DNA from: a virus
DNA length: 38,583 bases
Direction: 5' to 3' (one strand)
IMG/VR virus record: IMGVR_UViG_3300044491_003889
Location: 1-38,583 of that record
Both the position numbers and the translations under genes were made by a program. Positions 19,601-24,437 of the stretch are shown piece after piece (position 1 is the first letter of the stretch; every line of letters begins with the position of its first letter). The notes under the pieces are model-generated. The model worked only from the letters and a program-made list of their open reading frames with translations. It did no database searches and was not told where the DNA came from.

Positions 19601-20486
19601 CCGTGGCGGCCGTTGCATCCTTGATCTGTAGTATGCCGTACATGGCGTCATGGTTGCCACATTGGTAATATAAAGTGTCTGGTGCACCGGAGGTAGGGAC
19701 CGTGAAGGTGACCGTGCCTTTGTCTGCACCGTTGTTTGTGATACCCGTATTGAATATTGTTGAAGTGGAACCATCCACAGAGACCTTGCTCTTGTAGGGT
19801 TCTGTCATTATCCAGAATGGGTGTCCTTGTGCATTGACATCAAACTTATAGGTATTGCCCCTGTACAAAGTTATTATAGGATTCTTTTCGTTCTCTTTGT
19901 GCGGGAACTCCCACCCTGAGTTGTCTGAATATGGTTCAACTTTATATTCTACAACTGCACTTGGTCCTACCGAATCAATCTCTATCGAACCCGGCCCTTC
20001 TGGTATCCAGTAATATTCCCTGTAGTTAATTAACTTGTCATAGTCTATGGCTGGGTTCCAACTGTAAACGGTCTCCTTGTTGAGCCTGTCATGGTTGTTG
20101 ACCTTGCCTCCCAGATACCGGATCTGGTTGATGTAGTCGTCGTATGTTCCTGTGAACTTGACCTGATCCTCTGGATTCACAGAAGTCGTGTCTCTGTCTG
20201 TGTAAGTTACTGCCGGTTCCAACTGGTATGCGAACCTATCCCTGCTGATGGCACCTATGTATCTGTCTGTTATCTGTCTGGTGTAGGCATCCTGTCGACC
20301 AATGTAGCCGTCCAGTCTTTCCAGTGAACCCTTTTGTACCAGTGGATCCAGTGTGCTGGCCAGGAAACGTTGGTTGGTGTCGGTCCTGTAGAATGCTGGT
20401 AGGTGTTGTACCGTTCTACGGTATTCGTTATCGCCTTGCTTGACGACTTCGTTGTTGGTCAGCGCGTTGATTGGATCGTCGGCCAT
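7611..20486 (-). CDS. Giant modular tail/baseplate structural protein (4,291 aa)
   Basis: An uninterrupted reading frame encodes 4,291 residues, about a third of the window. The N-terminus (MADDPINALTNNEVV, then RTVQHLPAFYRTDTNQRFL) resembles the large structural proteins that follow gp6 in marine T4-likes. Visible modules are: a cupredoxin-like domain at about 205-290 with His222, Cys276, His279 and Met282; an FG-GAP-like propeller at about 2095-2520; a paired GSGYEVAPTVTILGG / GIGANYTATPIVVISGG motif near 3200-3320; and tandem GDGST-type beta repeats at about 3520-4255. The tetrapeptide DGST occurs many times throughout. The start overlaps the gp6 stop (TAATG) with AGGAT as ribosome binding site, so it is translationally coupled to gp6. 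By position it should belong to the baseplate periphery or long tail fibres; equivalence to T4 gp7 or gp10 cannot be shown here. Confidence 0.85.
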   Translation of the reverse strand: MADDPINALTNNEVVKQGDNEYRRTVQHLPAFYRTDTNQRFLASTLDPLVQKGSLERLDGYIGRQDAYTRQITDRYIGAISRDRFAYQLEPAVTYTDRDTTSVNPEDQVKFTGTYDDYINQIRYLGGKVNNHDRLNKETVYSWNPAIDYDKLINYREYYWIPEGPGSIEIDSVGPSAVVEYKVEPYSDNSGWEFPHKENEKNPIITLYRGNTYKFDVNAQGHPFWIMTEPYKSKVSVDGSTSTIFNTGITNNGADKGTVTFTVPTSGAPDTLYYQCGNHDAMYGILQIKDATAATAIDPANDIIGVKNYSLRTLDLSNGMKIKFTSSLVPTAYQDKEYYVEGVGEAITLTDVDDLITPASYATETTILYDSVGYDSRPYAKAFYTPDTKDYITIKRDSQDQNAWSRYNRWFHRSVIEETARIGGFTPVLNEDDRAKRPIIEFDSGLALYNHGTAAKRSVTLYDTVTTDAFSKVIGQTGYIVDGLSLAKGMRVIFAADTDPIVKNKIYDVDFVTAGDSTQVIALTESSDSIPTDNDSVFIEFGTTNQGKTFYYNGTTESWTAAQQKTGVNQQPLFGMWDNNHNSFADTTTYPNSSFAGAKVFSYATSTTATVDTVLGIKVKYNTINNVGDIVFESDHTSGTFTYKDGSRTLTKNLAEGHLHYTTGRRTHNSRSAWIKRTNESRQRVIRTFIVDDTEKQLFPIDFYKNSASLTDLEVSVSVNGTRKTIITDYTLINGTTNKYVRFNSELQVNDQIRIAAHSTADKVADKGIYEIPENLATNSLNQQLGTFTYGQILNHVRDIFDKNQDVTGAVPGKSNLRDKPDARLKGGTIHQHEAPLLPAVFGLIDQETNITSAVDYVNQEYEKWYNAFLTHATGTAYEGIAADRVDEIVSAINQGKNSAFPFFYEDMIGWGENVSTRSYTVQGASQTEYALDSQHNITTPSNRAVYIYLNGSQLLLGTDYTFSTTDDSVTITKALLEGDKIVIKDYSDTTGSYMPPSPTKLGIYPKFKPESFTDNTYLTSTAVIRRHDGSIIKAYGDERDDLILELEMRVYNNCKTAHDTSLLDIHDMLPSAFTSTDYTLQEINDVMGPDFYKWAGRNNVQYINNTTFSEGSPFTYNYAKSTDRLNKQTLPGYWRGIYKYFYDTDAPHTRPWEMLGHSEKPTDWDATYGTAPYTSGNDVLWNKIATEPGRYGKPNIRSYLPVDASGNLLDPIATGLVDNFDIPGRQSSWKFGDQAPAETAWRRSSSYPFTVIKTLALTKPAKFFSNLFDPSRLTTNTAGNQIYTETGIRKTLATARYHLEILTNSNTGVTTRYQTAGYQPFIVNYLISKNLDPKALYHDKMKNLSIQLAYKLGGFTDKDNIKVLTDSVSPGSTSGSKFIPDENYKILFRTSNPVESFYYSGVLIEKNTDVGQDGSSLLGGYKILGYSTIKPYFTFNYPIKTTTSTSVSVQGSQQVKQYANYQEQTQTIPYGYVFNTIQDVADFLFGYGHWLESQGFRFNKFSNELKEVLNWSNAVREFLFWTTQEWTPGSAITVSPAADGFELDTNNSIVGRLRNLAGDYSLLDAGGRKIDIREITTKRIGKTFELGVKSDNIGLYNIALNTVQKEHLLLFDNSTVFSDIIYEPFTGFRQQRLKLVGWKTADWNGDYYAPGFVFDAAQIIYWTANTDYRIGDSVEYQGKFYVAKANHNSVDKFDKSNWTLKDTKPAPQLIPNFDYKITQFNDFYNLESNNFDESQQQLAQRLIGYQSRDYLENLFVNDVSQYKFYQGYIRQKGTQDAIDKILKARYEGSDIQLNQYPEWMIRTGRFGNTDSVESIQITLRDNEITANPQSIELLDSSNDTVGYSRSVAVPKSNFYKKPVDYISGSTFSRLDYTQEGVDRDVTQVYKTAGYPQLEQVQHTAFSTDDILNLDMNSITTNDLIWVANTSNNDWDVLRITSAGVKIEKIRVINDDTQLELTLSGSHGLSAGTTTTQADYFGISNSEEIALNGVYRISSTPDHKTVVIDYSGNLGFIPTLEDGSTADSFGNVYKFVSVRLGSMDNVNDLLSYSQYIDKDDSIGREGDKVFADADSNGLWRVYEKQDPYTQTLILSPDTLTADQEFGHRIVARNDGRTLIVSAPGKGQGEVHFFFRSSHDAGTQFITQSTNTTTEGDDNTSRLGESLSISTDENFVVAGAPYANVIGSDGSTRFIDSGLIKIYLWDPSTFKYGVLNTLTSPTDGSTLTENANFGWAHKISEPGATSSRSTADKYLFVSSPGHANDTGRVYMYTWGVGLDGSTYDTWTQDYTIEAPDGGSGQRFGHRIAANDNGDILVVSSLAPGNAGKVEIFIKTSQSNDGSTQNSFTLAQTITGVNSDGSSINTAFGESIAMSKDGTTLIIGAPGVDGTDQTDGGAIYYYKWNADGSTNTYTLQQTITAPDTQDNMKFGTTLDINQAGTRLVIGAENFANAREIKFDLGETTFDLQDTTIVDPNTGSGAAYTATMYNTKFVMDDRLNSALVSENDDFGRGICMIDDTVFVGAPNDEGNISLDGSTRISNDGTVTCYDTTVRGEYAWKNLVTETPLLDINKLGQVFDFNRRTKQIKDYYDLYDPVKGRILGLADREINIKTTWDPATYNVGVNANTKTPWGAEHLGEVWWDLSKVKWIWYEQDTQEYKVNNWGKTFPGSSMDVYEWTESILLPSQWNSRSGSPQGASEGISGTAAYGDDSQYSVVQRYNSRLDAFVNYYYYWVKNKITVPSNSVVDRKNSTSFVANLITDPSRFDVKYYSATDVNKFIINNITNLSNDDIVLNVDVRTNTFEGDAHSVWKLAREGDKEYRPGQQIETRWWDSLIGKNSAGDLVPDVELPVNERYGNSIRPRQSWYVDRFSALKEIIDYANSVLKKNQLVGQINLTNLDLKDPEPTAQSLEWDATVDTYAELTYVNTNDLSGTVKYLVKADETANNFWAIYTWDGTEWSRTKVQTYNTSVYWSYTDWYKVDGDMTHDENTKIDKQVTYQYELETLELEIGKHVKVTSADTGGWKLFMRTSTGWENVGTENGTIRLSTKLYDYSQDATGFAGEDNFDENFFDQEPSIETRQILTALRDDLFINDLAVEYNTLFFTGLRKVLSEQTYVDWMFKTSFINVNNSVRPLDQRKTYTTGTDTWIESYINEVKPFHTKIREYKLGYTGTDTQDGIFTDFDNPPFYDSDTGKIRSLNVMSDTDKLTQYPWQMWNDYHKKYVQSITVTAGGSGYEVAPTVTILGGTTGSTGPFQIQATSSSGATSGSFGYYYPLFTSQKQAGIYDSQNGGAGTTKTYTFDGHSGTFYGPTASTSEAQSTKSGTFKMYVTPTTTAATATATIRDGAVTRITVTGIGANYTATPIVVISGGKKDGSTPADTAMAYANLNNDLVRDINTTIKFDRVSSTSRVVDWAASTSYAYNDLLRHKNQLYKVTNAFTSTTDFDDNIGSVYKVYGDETGLTAADRTKGFYTPGTGMPGNELDQVMLGVDYGGTMVTGLLFNQDQGWDRSGWYDFPWDNYGESTVKTFRGDGSTVSFTFDSAPDSTKVYQVYTTSAGIRTKTADSFRGDGSTTTFTLTSAPADGTLVEFILFNDDGVLTPTDDRTLDSIIKGGLFTSALGYAPSDIVLEGDGFVTPDTSYAPEEVVPGQLFDTLDIKVYTSPESGVPFISEKNYRGDGNTTIFSIGDYPGTLGSVTVAVDGVIKKLTTDYTVDVANKTITFTSAPASLSVISTKVFAISGENYRVLDTFTGDGNTAVYITSTRGEFNLDSTSSDMYITIDGVPTTAYTTTTTANTITITFTSAPAAGEFIQVAGFNKSTTSTRSYASIRNQTITYDGSTNRHTLTYPPGSIGPYSGLTMVEVNGRMLRGPDNTYYLGDGSTYTYGVVSGLGEDSTVDPAKTITTASQVQVFVNGVQKILNTDYTVDIGNQNVEFVAGAVPTSTDVICISTLVDNHYYNEGTDIILIPSAITSPYSLSASDVISVTTFNNALGMKQRREVLEGQPSGEFYLRFKPLNSTYMYVWLNGEQITQGTDFTVTPHFTSDDTKITIVGRTITSADRLDVMYFALDSAVGATGFRIFKDMMNRTFYKRISKNATTVLTLDMTEGTQTITVADGSMLGTPNVASNTPGVIFIDKERIEYFTKSGNTLGQLRRGTLGTGIKEHGSGTEVVDASGTQTIPYADTVYTNTFTGDGSTVVYALSQTPSSASELDIFIGGQRLLLTSEDGSTINYSVDGSTTAVTLSSAPASGTQIKILHKKGQVWYTGADGNPADGKGLQASTTQQARFIAQEPTNAPE
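7720..9930 (-). repeat. Tandem GDGST beta-repeat region of the giant protein
   Basis: At protein residues about 3520-4255, units begin with F/Y-x-GDG-S/N-T (FRGDGSTVSF, FRGDGSTTTF, YRGDGNTTIF, FTGDGNTAVY, YLGDGSTYTY, FTGDGSTVVY). They continue with a VxVxGV strand (DGVIKKL, NGVQKIL), a TDYTVD turn and an ITFTSAP-type strand. The copies are diverged, so this is a protein-level repeat, not a recent DNA duplication. Such units usually form rigid beta-rich fibre shafts. Confidence 0.7.
12927..14204 (-). other. FG-GAP-like beta-propeller domain inside the giant protein
   Basis: Residues about 2095-2520 contain at least six repeats that pair an FG motif with a V/I-x-x-AP or similar strand: FGHRIVARNDG with VSAPGKG, LGESLSIS with VAGAPYA, FGWAHKIS with VSSPGHA, FGHRIAANDNG with VVSSLAP, FGESIAMSKDG with IGAPGVDG, and FGRGICMI with VGAPNDEG. 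This is the pattern of integrin-alpha FG-GAP propeller blades. In phage tails such a domain could bind a surface ligand; that is inference. Confidence 0.65.
19617..19874 (-). other. Cupredoxin-like domain with complete type-1 copper ligand set
   Basis: Residues about 205-290 of the giant protein read as a small beta-sandwich: LYRGNTYKFDV, GHPFWIM, TVTFTVP, LYYQCGNHDAMYG. His222 and Cys276-x2-His279-x2-Met282 match the His / Cys-x2-His-x2-Met ligand pattern of amicyanin/pseudoazurin-type blue copper proteins. Similar HPF...YYQC..H..M domains occur in marine bacterial and phage surface proteins. Copper binding is not demonstrated. Confidence 0.6.
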
Positions 20487-23400
20487 TAGTATCCTGCCCC
20501 ACTACTGCCGGTGCTTGAACCGGAACCTGTTGTAGTAGAGCCTGATACCGCTGATCCTGTGGTGGTGTTGGTAGTGGCAGTTGATGTTGATGTCACAACA
20601 GTGCCTGACGCCACCAATTGGTTGGCTCCCAAAGCACTTATGATTGAAACATCATCAACGGTGGCCCCACTGATGAAAATCTCGTCTGCCGCTGAGTTGA
20701 TCTGGAACAGAGACCCAAAACTCTGTCCTGATTGGTTTGGCACGATCACCGCTGTCAGCAGGTCTGGCGCCAGTTGGTTGTGTATGTAAGCGGCTAGTTC
20801 TGTAAAGTAAAAAGTGTCTCCGAAATCCCAGTTGTCTAGTGCAAAGAATTCGTTTATGGCGGCGATCACCTTGGTCTTAATGACCGCATCTGATACATTG
20901 GTCTTGGTGTTCTTTACAACTTTAAAAGTGGCTTGGAGTTCCTCGTCGGCATTGTTGCCGAACAGTATCTTGTACTTGACAGGATGGTATACGATTTGAT
21001 CAGAAAGCGACTTCAAAGGATTCAAGATCCCTGAATAATTGATACGCAATTGGTCTGATGTCGATGTGGAAGGTTTACTCCCACCTTCCTGTAGCCATAT
21101 CCTGAACAGATTGTCATAGGTTCTCTCCAACAGGTAAACGTCCACTATGTTGGACACGCTAGGATCAATCCTGGTCTCCTGTCCCGCATGGTGTTTGTAT
21201 TGAAAACTGATCGAACCCCTACCCCGTCTGGCCAGATAATCTGTTGTGGTCGATAGTGTGTTGGTGGTCGAACTATATTTCTTAATGACATTCTCGCTGG
21301 CATCAAAGAAGTAGAACAACTGTCCATTGGTGTACGTGGTGGTGTTGAGATTGATGTCTGCCTCGTTCTGCGTCACTATGAAATTGGTCGAAGCGTAAGG
21401 TCTGTACCTCTCTATGTTGTCATATGATAGATACTTCTCGAAGAAAACAAATTTAGTCGATTCTGATAGTGTTGGTTCAACAATTATATCAAATATATCG
21501 GGATTGTCCACTACACCGTCGTCGTCATCGTCATAGAAACCGACCTTGACCTTCCTGTTGTCCTGGAACCCATCCGCCTCCGTGACTGTGTCTACGACCT
21601 GCCAGGTGATGGGATAACCCACACTGTTGCCTGTTGAGACTATGCTGTTGGTCTTCAATATTTTCACTGTGTCTTTAACACTCCTACCTGTCCTGTAATC
21701 ATAGATCCTCTCTGTTCTGTCAAAATGGAACTTGTTCTGTGATTCAGACTCAAATATGTGCTCTAATTTCCTATATTGTACCGTGTATGTGTTGCCATCA
21801 TTAGTGAACTTGAACCACCAACTTGCATCAGCATTGGTGCCGGTAACAGATCCAGTGTTGGTGAGGTTGAACACCGAACTGGTACTTAGATTAGTTGCGG
21901 TTATGACCTTCCAGGTCTCTGTGTCCACATCATACCTGAGTCCAAACTCTTCGTAGGCTTCTATCCTATCTATGAGATCAGATTCTAGGGTTTCCGAGAA
22001 CGATGTGGTGAAGTTAGGTATTATAGCGTTAACCACTGAACCGTGTGGTATGATATCGTTCAGGGTCACTGGTCCAACTCCTGACTCAAGATTGCCTATA
22101 CCATTGTTGGCACCGTCCAGCACTACCGCTCCTATCTTGGCCCAGGCTCTATCCTCGGAGTTGTCTGTTGTTGACGTGACTAATTTCCCGTTGAGGAATC
22201 GCCTGCTGTCTGGCGATGTGAATTTTATCAATGCACCCGGTTTGGCGAACTTCATGTTAGAGGTAGCGAAATCGCCTAGGACCAATGCCCCTCCTGAAGT
22301 AAAGTAACCGGTGTTAGTGTTGGTTGATGTTGTCGTGGAATTCCATGTTGCCGTCAATGTGCTTACATCTTTGGTTCCATACTTGATATAGTAGAACTGT
22401 CTGGCGTACGCTTCTTTCAATTTCGCCTCCACAGACGTATCTATAGTTGATTGTATGTTGCTCCTGTTGTTGAACGTGAATGTGAATTGCTGTACAGATT
22501 CTTCTCTGTACAATATGCCGTCTTCTGCAAACACCGAAACATTGGAGTATGCTCCCGTAGGATCTAAAATTTCTTTTGCCCTTGATATACCAGAAGCGGA
22601 TCTATTCACTGATCTCACTTTCACAATCTCTTGTGACGCTGACAGAGGCACAACCTGGTAGTCCTCCGCAGTTATCATCCTATTCTGTGAGTAGTATACC
22701 TGTGATGCTTTCTCCTTTATGGAATCGTTTGATTCAGTGGCCGCGGCGTTGTACACTCCAGATTTGAGACTCGCTGTCACGGTCAATGTCTGTTGTGCAC
22801 CATTGGCATCAATGTATGGCACAGTAACTTGTATGTTCTGCATGTCTGCGACCTGTATAGCGTACTTGGCATTGTCGCTGGTCCTGTAATACGTTTTGAA
22901 CGATCCCAGTGGTAGGTTTGAGAAGTTACCATCTCCAAACACTAGATCTACAGTATCGTTGTTTTTGGTCACGACATTGTATATGTTTCTTTCATTCCTA
23001 GACAATGAATTGTAAATGGTGTTGTTGCCTGTCAGTGTGGGAACCTTGGTCCATTGTTCAATAATCTGTCCAAACTGATCCAACTTATACAACCAAACAT
23101 CTGTGTCATTGATGTTGCTAACATTTAGACCCTTGACGTAATTGGTTGTCGCACTATCTACAGTAAACTCTTGGTTGTTCATTGTGCCTTGTTTGAAAAG
23201 CAAAAAGAATCCCGTGTTGTTCGAGCTGTCACCTGCACCATCTGATCTGTAGGTGTAGGTCAGCCCCGTGCCCGATACTGGTGATGATTCGTGTATAGAG
23301 TCTGAATCATTGATCGTACAGGGTACTATCTCGAAGGATCTCGATATACCGCCGACCGACTTCTGGAAACTAAAAATAGGAAGATCAAGTTGATTGGAAC

Positions 23401-23968
23401 TAAGGGTGTAGACCTCCGTGCTGATCCCACCTATGGTGTTCGATTCCCTGGGATTGCCAAACAGTTGTCCTGTCTGGTTCGCGGCGTTCAGTATGGTTGT
23501 GAACTGCTCTCTGTAATTCGAGTTTGCCGAATCATTCCAGATTACGGTCTGGTTTGCCAGGTTCGTGCCTGAAGAATCCCTAACGTCTTGTGTGGTTGAT
23601 ATGGAATCTATCTTAAGAAGTCCTGTGGCTGGTTTGTTACGCTTGGCGTTGTAGTTGATCAGCCTCGCCAATCTTAAAACACTGTTCCTCCTCTCGGCGG
23701 TCTCTAGGAAGTTCTCCCTGGCGTTGAGATCCACCCTGAATGATAGGGCCTGTGCTATGTAGGCTATCAGATCTATTAGGGCGACGTACTCTGAACTCTC
23801 AACGAAGTCATTGAAATCGTCTGGATAGTTCTCCCGGAGATAGGCCACCATGGTCCTTCTCAGTGTCTCGAAGTCGTAACTTTTAAAGTCGGCCTGCTGG
23901 AAAGCCTGGTAGATCTTTCTCCAATCTTCCGCTACTAGTAATCTGTTCTGTCTGTCTGTTGTGGCCAT
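20486..23968 (-). CDS. gp6: Baseplate wedge protein gp6
   Basis: This matches marine T4-like gp6, a baseplate wedge component. The N-terminus (MATTDRQNRLLVAEDWRKIY, then YDFETLRRTMVAYLRENYPD and LIDLIAYIAQALSFRVDLNA) is the highly conserved gp6 start with the ARENFLETAERR segment. A baseplate-J-like central region follows (YSQNRMITAEDYQVVPL, then IVKVRSVNRSASG). At 1,160 residues it is much longer than T4 gp6 (660), and it ends in a Ser/Thr/Gly low-complexity tail ending SSGAGY. Its last codons form the ribosome binding site of the giant gene, with which it shares one base (TAATG). A perfect TATAAATA box lies just upstream of its start. gp25, encoded immediately upstream, is a known wedge partner. 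Confidence 0.92.
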   Translation of the reverse strand: MATTDRQNRLLVAEDWRKIYQAFQQADFKSYDFETLRRTMVAYLRENYPDDFNDFVESSEYVALIDLIAYIAQALSFRVDLNARENFLETAERRNSVLRLARLINYNAKRNKPATGLLKIDSISTTQDVRDSSGTNLANQTVIWNDSANSNYREQFTTILNAANQTGQLFGNPRESNTIGGISTEVYTLSSNQLDLPIFSFQKSVGGISRSFEIVPCTINDSDSIHESSPVSGTGLTYTYRSDGAGDSSNNTGFFLLFKQGTMNNQEFTVDSATTNYVKGLNVSNINDTDVWLYKLDQFGQIIEQWTKVPTLTGNNTIYNSLSRNERNIYNVVTKNNDTVDLVFGDGNFSNLPLGSFKTYYRTSDNAKYAIQVADMQNIQVTVPYIDANGAQQTLTVTASLKSGVYNAAATESNDSIKEKASQVYYSQNRMITAEDYQVVPLSASQEIVKVRSVNRSASGISRAKEILDPTGAYSNVSVFAEDGILYREESVQQFTFTFNNRSNIQSTIDTSVEAKLKEAYARQFYYIKYGTKDVSTLTATWNSTTTSTNTNTGYFTSGGALVLGDFATSNMKFAKPGALIKFTSPDSRRFLNGKLVTSTTDNSEDRAWAKIGAVVLDGANNGIGNLESGVGPVTLNDIIPHGSVVNAIIPNFTTSFSETLESDLIDRIEAYEEFGLRYDVDTETWKVITATNLSTSSVFNLTNTGSVTGTNADASWWFKFTNDGNTYTVQYRKLEHIFESESQNKFHFDRTERIYDYRTGRSVKDTVKILKTNSIVSTGNSVGYPITWQVVDTVTEADGFQDNRKVKVGFYDDDDDGVVDNPDIFDIIVEPTLSESTKFVFFEKYLSYDNIERYRPYASTNFIVTQNEADINLNTTTYTNGQLFYFFDASENVIKKYSSTTNTLSTTTDYLARRGRGSISFQYKHHAGQETRIDPSVSNIVDVYLLERTYDNLFRIWLQEGGSKPSTSTSDQLRINYSGILNPLKSLSDQIVYHPVKYKILFGNNADEELQATFKVVKNTKTNVSDAVIKTKVIAAINEFFALDNWDFGDTFYFTELAAYIHNQLAPDLLTAVIVPNQSGQSFGSLFQINSAADEIFISGATVDDVSIISALGANQLVASGTVVTSTSTATTNTTTGSAVSGSTTTGSGSSTGSSGAGY

Positions 23969-23982
23969 TGTATATACAACGG

Positions 23983-23990
23983 TATTTATA
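23983..23990 (-). promoter_or_regulatory. T4-type late promoter TATAAATA for gp6
   Basis: The minus strand has an exact TATAAATA. Only 14 bases separate it from the gp6 ATG, so a transcript starting a few bases downstream would have a leader under about 10 bases and no clear Shine-Dalgarno sequence. Confidence 0.65.
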
Positions 23991-24010
23991 TGCTAGGAAA
24001 TGTGCGTATA

Positions 24011-24421
24011 TTAAGATAGACGCAGAAGTGAGTTCTCGTCAAAATTAAAACGCAGTTTCTCCGTGATGTTGAGCGGCACATATGTTATAGTGGCCTGTAT
24101 GGCTATGCCCTTGTCCGCTTCCGTGACTAGTATCTCCTGTGTGCTGATCCTAGGATCCGCGTTGAGATTGGCCGTCACATCCTCAACTATAGCATCTTTT
24201 AACGCTTCTGTGAATGGTTCAAACAGTGCATCATATATGATAGTCCCAAATTCTGGGTTCTCCACCCTCTCACCCTTGCGAACAGAAAGCCTGTTGATAA
24301 GGTCCTGCTTGGCAACCTCGAAATCATACAGTTTGAAGTTCTGCTTGTCCGCGCGGCTACTGAAGCCCTTGAAGGTCACTGTCTTGTTTGATAGATTGTT
24401 TGATTCGTTGTCGTATGCCAT
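24011..24421 (-). CDS. gp25: Baseplate wedge protein gp25
   Basis: The protein is 136 residues, near the usual size of T4 gp25 (132). It carries the family hallmarks: DFEVAKQDLINRLSVRKGER, then NPEFGTIIYDALFEPFTE, then VTANLNADPRIST. This is the gp25/lysozyme-like wedge fold, present in contractile tails and type VI secretion sheath-baseplate complexes, where it links the baseplate to the sheath and tube. It lies between gp5 and gp6, as expected for a baseplate operon. A GGGAG sequence 12 bases before the ATG may be the ribosome binding site. Confidence 0.93.
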   Translation of the reverse strand: MAYDNESNNLSNKTVTFKGFSSRADKQNFKLYDFEVAKQDLINRLSVRKGERVENPEFGTIIYDALFEPFTEALKDAIVEDVTANLNADPRISTQEILVTEADKGIAIQATITYVPLNITEKLRFNFDENSLLRLS

Positions 24422-24427
24422 ACTGTA

Positions 24428-24435
24428 TATTTACT
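24428..24435 (-). promoter_or_regulatory. Weak late-promoter-like box AGTAAATA
   Basis: The minus strand reads AGTAAATA, two bases off TATAAATA, six bases before the gp25 start and just after the gp5 stop. Its short spacing to the ATG resembles the boxes at 5362, 7608 and 23983. Confidence 0.25.
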
Positions 24436-24437
24436 CC

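Noticed and set aside
8002-20327. Many plus-strand frames of 60-140 codons within the giant gene
   Set aside because: They are shadows of a 4,291-codon gene with clear domain content on the minus strand; none has a plausible start context or family features.
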